Origin: an uncultured Caulobacteraceae bacterium
Lineage (GTDB): Bacteria > Pseudomonadota > Alphaproteobacteria > Caulobacterales > TH1-2
Assembly (NCBI GenBank): GCA_937967425.1
Contig: CALBST010000181.1
Coordinates: 1 to 23,292 of the forward strand
Length of the DNA: 23,292 bases
Direction of reading: 5' to 3'
Positions 21,478-23,292 of the stretch are shown piece by piece; position 1 is the first letter of the stretch, and each line of letters begins with the position of its first letter. The notes under the pieces are model-generated. The model did not search any database and had not been told where the DNA came from. It saw nothing but the letters and a program-made list of their open reading frames with translations. The translations under genes were made by a program, and so were the position numbers.

Positions 21478-22101
21478 TCAGCCGCTCTTCTTCGCGCGGC
21501 GCCAGATGACCGCGCCCGGCACAGCCATCAACAGGATGAGTGCGAGGCCCAAGGTCAGCAGATAGGCGCCGATGTCGCCGAACACCGCGATGCCGAGCGT
21601 GATTGTCGTGATGAACCACCCCGCCGCGACCAGCGCGAGCCAGGCTTGGCGCATGATGTTCCAAGCGACGTACCACGCGACGCCCTGAAACATGCAAACA
21701 ACGATAGGATGATAGAGCCACAGACCGAAATTCTCCGCTTTCGCGGCGCCATAACCGAACACGAACGCCATCACCAGATTGGCGAGGCCCGCGCCTTGAA
21801 ACACCGCGTTCAACGAGCGCGAGGCAGCGCTCGTTGGCGGCTTCTTGCGATCCTTCCAGATGATGATCCCAAGAATGACGCAGAACACCGCTGTGGGAAC
21901 GAACGCGATCGCCATCGCGCCCAAGCCCTCTCCCGGCATCAGGCGCAAAGTCTGCAACCAGTGCAGCAGACATTGAACGCCGTAGAGCGCGCCCGCCCAC
22001 GTAAACGCTTCACCAATTGTCGCCTGCATGGCGCTGCCGCCGCTGACGAGCGAGCGCATGTAAGCGAGATCGTCGCGCGCACTCTGCAGATCGGTTGCCA
22101 T
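21478..22101 (-). CDS. Multi-spanning inner-membrane protein
   Basis: The 207-residue protein is unrecognised beyond being a membrane protein. A soluble N-terminal stretch (MATDLQSARDDLAYMRSLVSGGS) precedes about five or six hydrophobic segments, including TWAGALYGVQCLLHWLQTL, AIAFVPTAVFCVILGIIIW, ANLVMAFVFGYGA, YHPIVVCMFQGVAWYVAW, LVAAGWFITTITLGIAVFG and YLLTLGLALILLMAVPGAVIW, and ends in a basic RRAKKSG. AGGAG precedes the ATG. It lies 9 bp after the acyltransferase gene and 5 bp before the regulator gene. Similar pairs of a short winged-helix protein and a membrane protein are common in bacteria, but their function is not clear. Confidence 0.85.
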   Translation of the reverse strand: MATDLQSARDDLAYMRSLVSGGSAMQATIGEAFTWAGALYGVQCLLHWLQTLRLMPGEGLGAMAIAFVPTAVFCVILGIIIWKDRKKPPTSAASRSLNAVFQGAGLANLVMAFVFGYGAAKAENFGLWLYHPIVVCMFQGVAWYVAWNIMRQAWLALVAAGWFITTITLGIAVFGDIGAYLLTLGLALILLMAVPGAVIWRRAKKSG

Positions 22102-22110
22102 CGCTCTCTC

Positions 22111-23292
22111 CTATTCCGCCGCCGCGAGTTGCGGTTCACGCCGCGGGCGCTTTGCGGGTTTTTGCTTCTTGCCGTTGAGAATCGCGCCGATGAAAGAATA
22201 GCGCACAAACCATTGGTAGCTCGCCAGCATGATCGCGAACGCAATAGCCAAGAGCAGCGGATATTTCACGAACCACGGCCAAGGGTAAGGCGCGAGCGCC
22301 GCTTGCAGCACGATCACCACCGGAATGTGGACGATGTAGATCCAGTACGACGCGTCCGCGAGGTAGCGGCGCGCCGGGCTCTCTTTCGAAAGGAAGCGCA
22401 CGCCGAAGCCGATGATCGCGATCGTCCAGGCCCAGATCGCGAAGGCGTAAAGCGCGGCATAGCCAAGCGTTTGCAGATCGCGGGTCGCCGGAGCGAACAC
22501 CGGCGTAACACCGGCGATCATTAAGCAGCCAATCGTCGCGCCGGCGGCCGGGCCGACATAGATCGCCCAGCGCTCGCCCCACCCACGCAGCACGCGCGGC
22601 TGACGCTGGATCAGCCAACCAAGGCCGAACGCGATGAAGAAGATTGCGAGCGAGGTGAGCTGCGGGATGACACCGCGGTCCGGCGTTTCGATGCCGAACC
22701 AGCCGAACCAGTTCGGTGTGAAGAAAAGCAGCGCCGCGACCGGGATCGCCAAGATCACGGGCGCGCCAGGACCTGCGACAACGCGCACGATCGGATCGAC
22801 AACGCGCGCGCCGAACGCGCCATTGCGACCAATCACTGAAAACACCCCACGCAGCAGCAGCGCGGCTGCGTAGAAGATCAGCAACGCATACAAGAACCAC
22901 AGGTGCAGCCACGGGAACGTCTCGGCTGTCAGCGGCGGCGGCGGTTCAGAGTTTTCCGGCGCAACCCCGCCATTGGCGCGGATCGCCACCCAGATGATCA
23001 CCGCGATGAACGCGGTCATGACGATCGGCCACGCGGAAACCAGCGGGATGCCGATGCGGGTCAGCCGGTTCTTTACGAAACCGCCAACGCCGCGCTTCTC
23101 GAGCAACATGCGCGCAAAGAAGCCGGCGAGCACAAAGAACACCGTCATGCGGAAGATGTGCAGGACGTAGAACATCACCGAGAGTTCGGTGCTGCGCGAG
23201 GCATCCATCACGATCCAAACTTGTCCGCCCGGCAGAAACGAGAGCGCCGCGTGAAACAGCACGCCGAGCGTCAGCGCCCAGCCGCGCACGGC
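22111..23292 (-). CDS. Acyltransferase-3 family membrane protein (glucan biosynthesis MdoC-like), 5' end outside window
   Basis: About 393 residues are visible, and the frame continues through the window edge. The first visible residues, AVRGWALTLGVLFHAALSFLPGG, match the family's opening motif (LRGxAxxxVxxxHA) with its conserved Arg and catalytic-type His, so only about 10-20 residues should be missing; the GTG near the edge is an internal Val codon rather than the start. Some ten membrane helices follow, with FRMTVFFVLAGFFARMLLEKRGVGGFVKNRLTRIGIPLV and SYWIYIVHIPVVIVLQ, as in OafA/MdoC-type proteins that move acyl groups onto periplasmic glucans or other envelope sugars. The acceptor is unknown. 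It is the first visible gene of the operon with the membrane protein and the regulator. Confidence 0.88.
   Translation of the reverse strand, partial: AVRGWALTLGVLFHAALSFLPGGQVWIVMDASRSTELSVMFYVLHIFRMTVFFVLAGFFARMLLEKRGVGGFVKNRLTRIGIPLVSAWPIVMTAFIAVIIWVAIRANGGVAPENSEPPPPLTAETFPWLHLWFLYALLIFYAAALLLRGVFSVIGRNGAFGARVVDPIVRVVAGPGAPVILAIPVAALLFFTPNWFGWFGIETPDRGVIPQLTSLAIFFIAFGLGWLIQRQPRVLRGWGERWAIYVGPAAGATIGCLMIAGVTPVFAPATRDLQTLGYAALYAFAIWAWTIAIIGFGVRFLSKESPARRYLADASYWIYIVHIPVVIVLQAALAPYPWPWFVKYPLLLAIAFAIMLASYQWFVRYSFIGAILNGKKQKPAKRPRREPQLAAAE

Noticed and set aside
21473..22000. Upstream extension of the winged-helix gene to 275 codons
   Set aside because: The extra part lies entirely inside the membrane-protein gene in another frame and has shadow-like composition.

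Overview
The window is a GC-rich bacterial chromosome segment, most likely from an alphaproteobacterium (Caulobacterales/Hyphomonadaceae-like). This is inferred from alphaproteobacterial-looking RpoB, RpoC, L10 and L7/L12 proteins, a TonB-dependent receptor lifestyle, and dense, short-spaced gene packing. No rRNA, tRNA, CRISPR array, insertion sequence or phage gene is visible.

Left part (1-6632). A translationally coupled plus-strand operon carries the tail of a FolB-like T-fold protein, an unrecognised two-TM membrane protein and a FolM/PTR1-type pteridine reductase. Its last stop codon overlaps the stop of a convergent folB, which follows an EamA/DMT transporter gene on the minus strand. 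The transporter is divergent from a saccharopine-dehydrogenase-like oxidoreductase gene. The 99 bp between their start codons is mostly filled by a 64-nt GC-rich palindrome that resembles a REP element. Then come a secreted TPR protein, a class I aspartate-type aminotransferase and a small zinc-ribbon protein with a hexapeptide repeat tail.

Middle (6633-18554). A TonB-dependent receptor is convergent with the minus-strand rplJ-rplL-rpoB-rpoC operon, and a perfect 13-bp-stem hairpin ends both. The operon is cut down to these four genes: rplK/rplA do not precede it, and rpsL/rpsG do not follow it. It carries three RNA-level candidate control points: a long structured rplJ leader with an L10-binding-like motif, a strong hairpin plus U-tract between rplL and rpoB, and a GC hairpin between rpoB and rpoC.

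Right part (18555-23292). The 549-bp non-coding stretch holds the rplJ leader and promoter region. It is followed by a small secreted protein of unknown role, a PadR-type regulator divergent from a periplasmic aspartic-protease-like protein with two DTGA motifs, and a minus-strand operon of a truncated acyltransferase-3 membrane protein, a membrane protein and a small winged-helix regulator.

Most of the window is housekeeping. The items most worth a second look are the pterin operon with its unknown membrane protein, the palindrome in the divergent promoter, the rplJ/rplL/rpoB RNA elements, and the PadR/two-motif protease pair.
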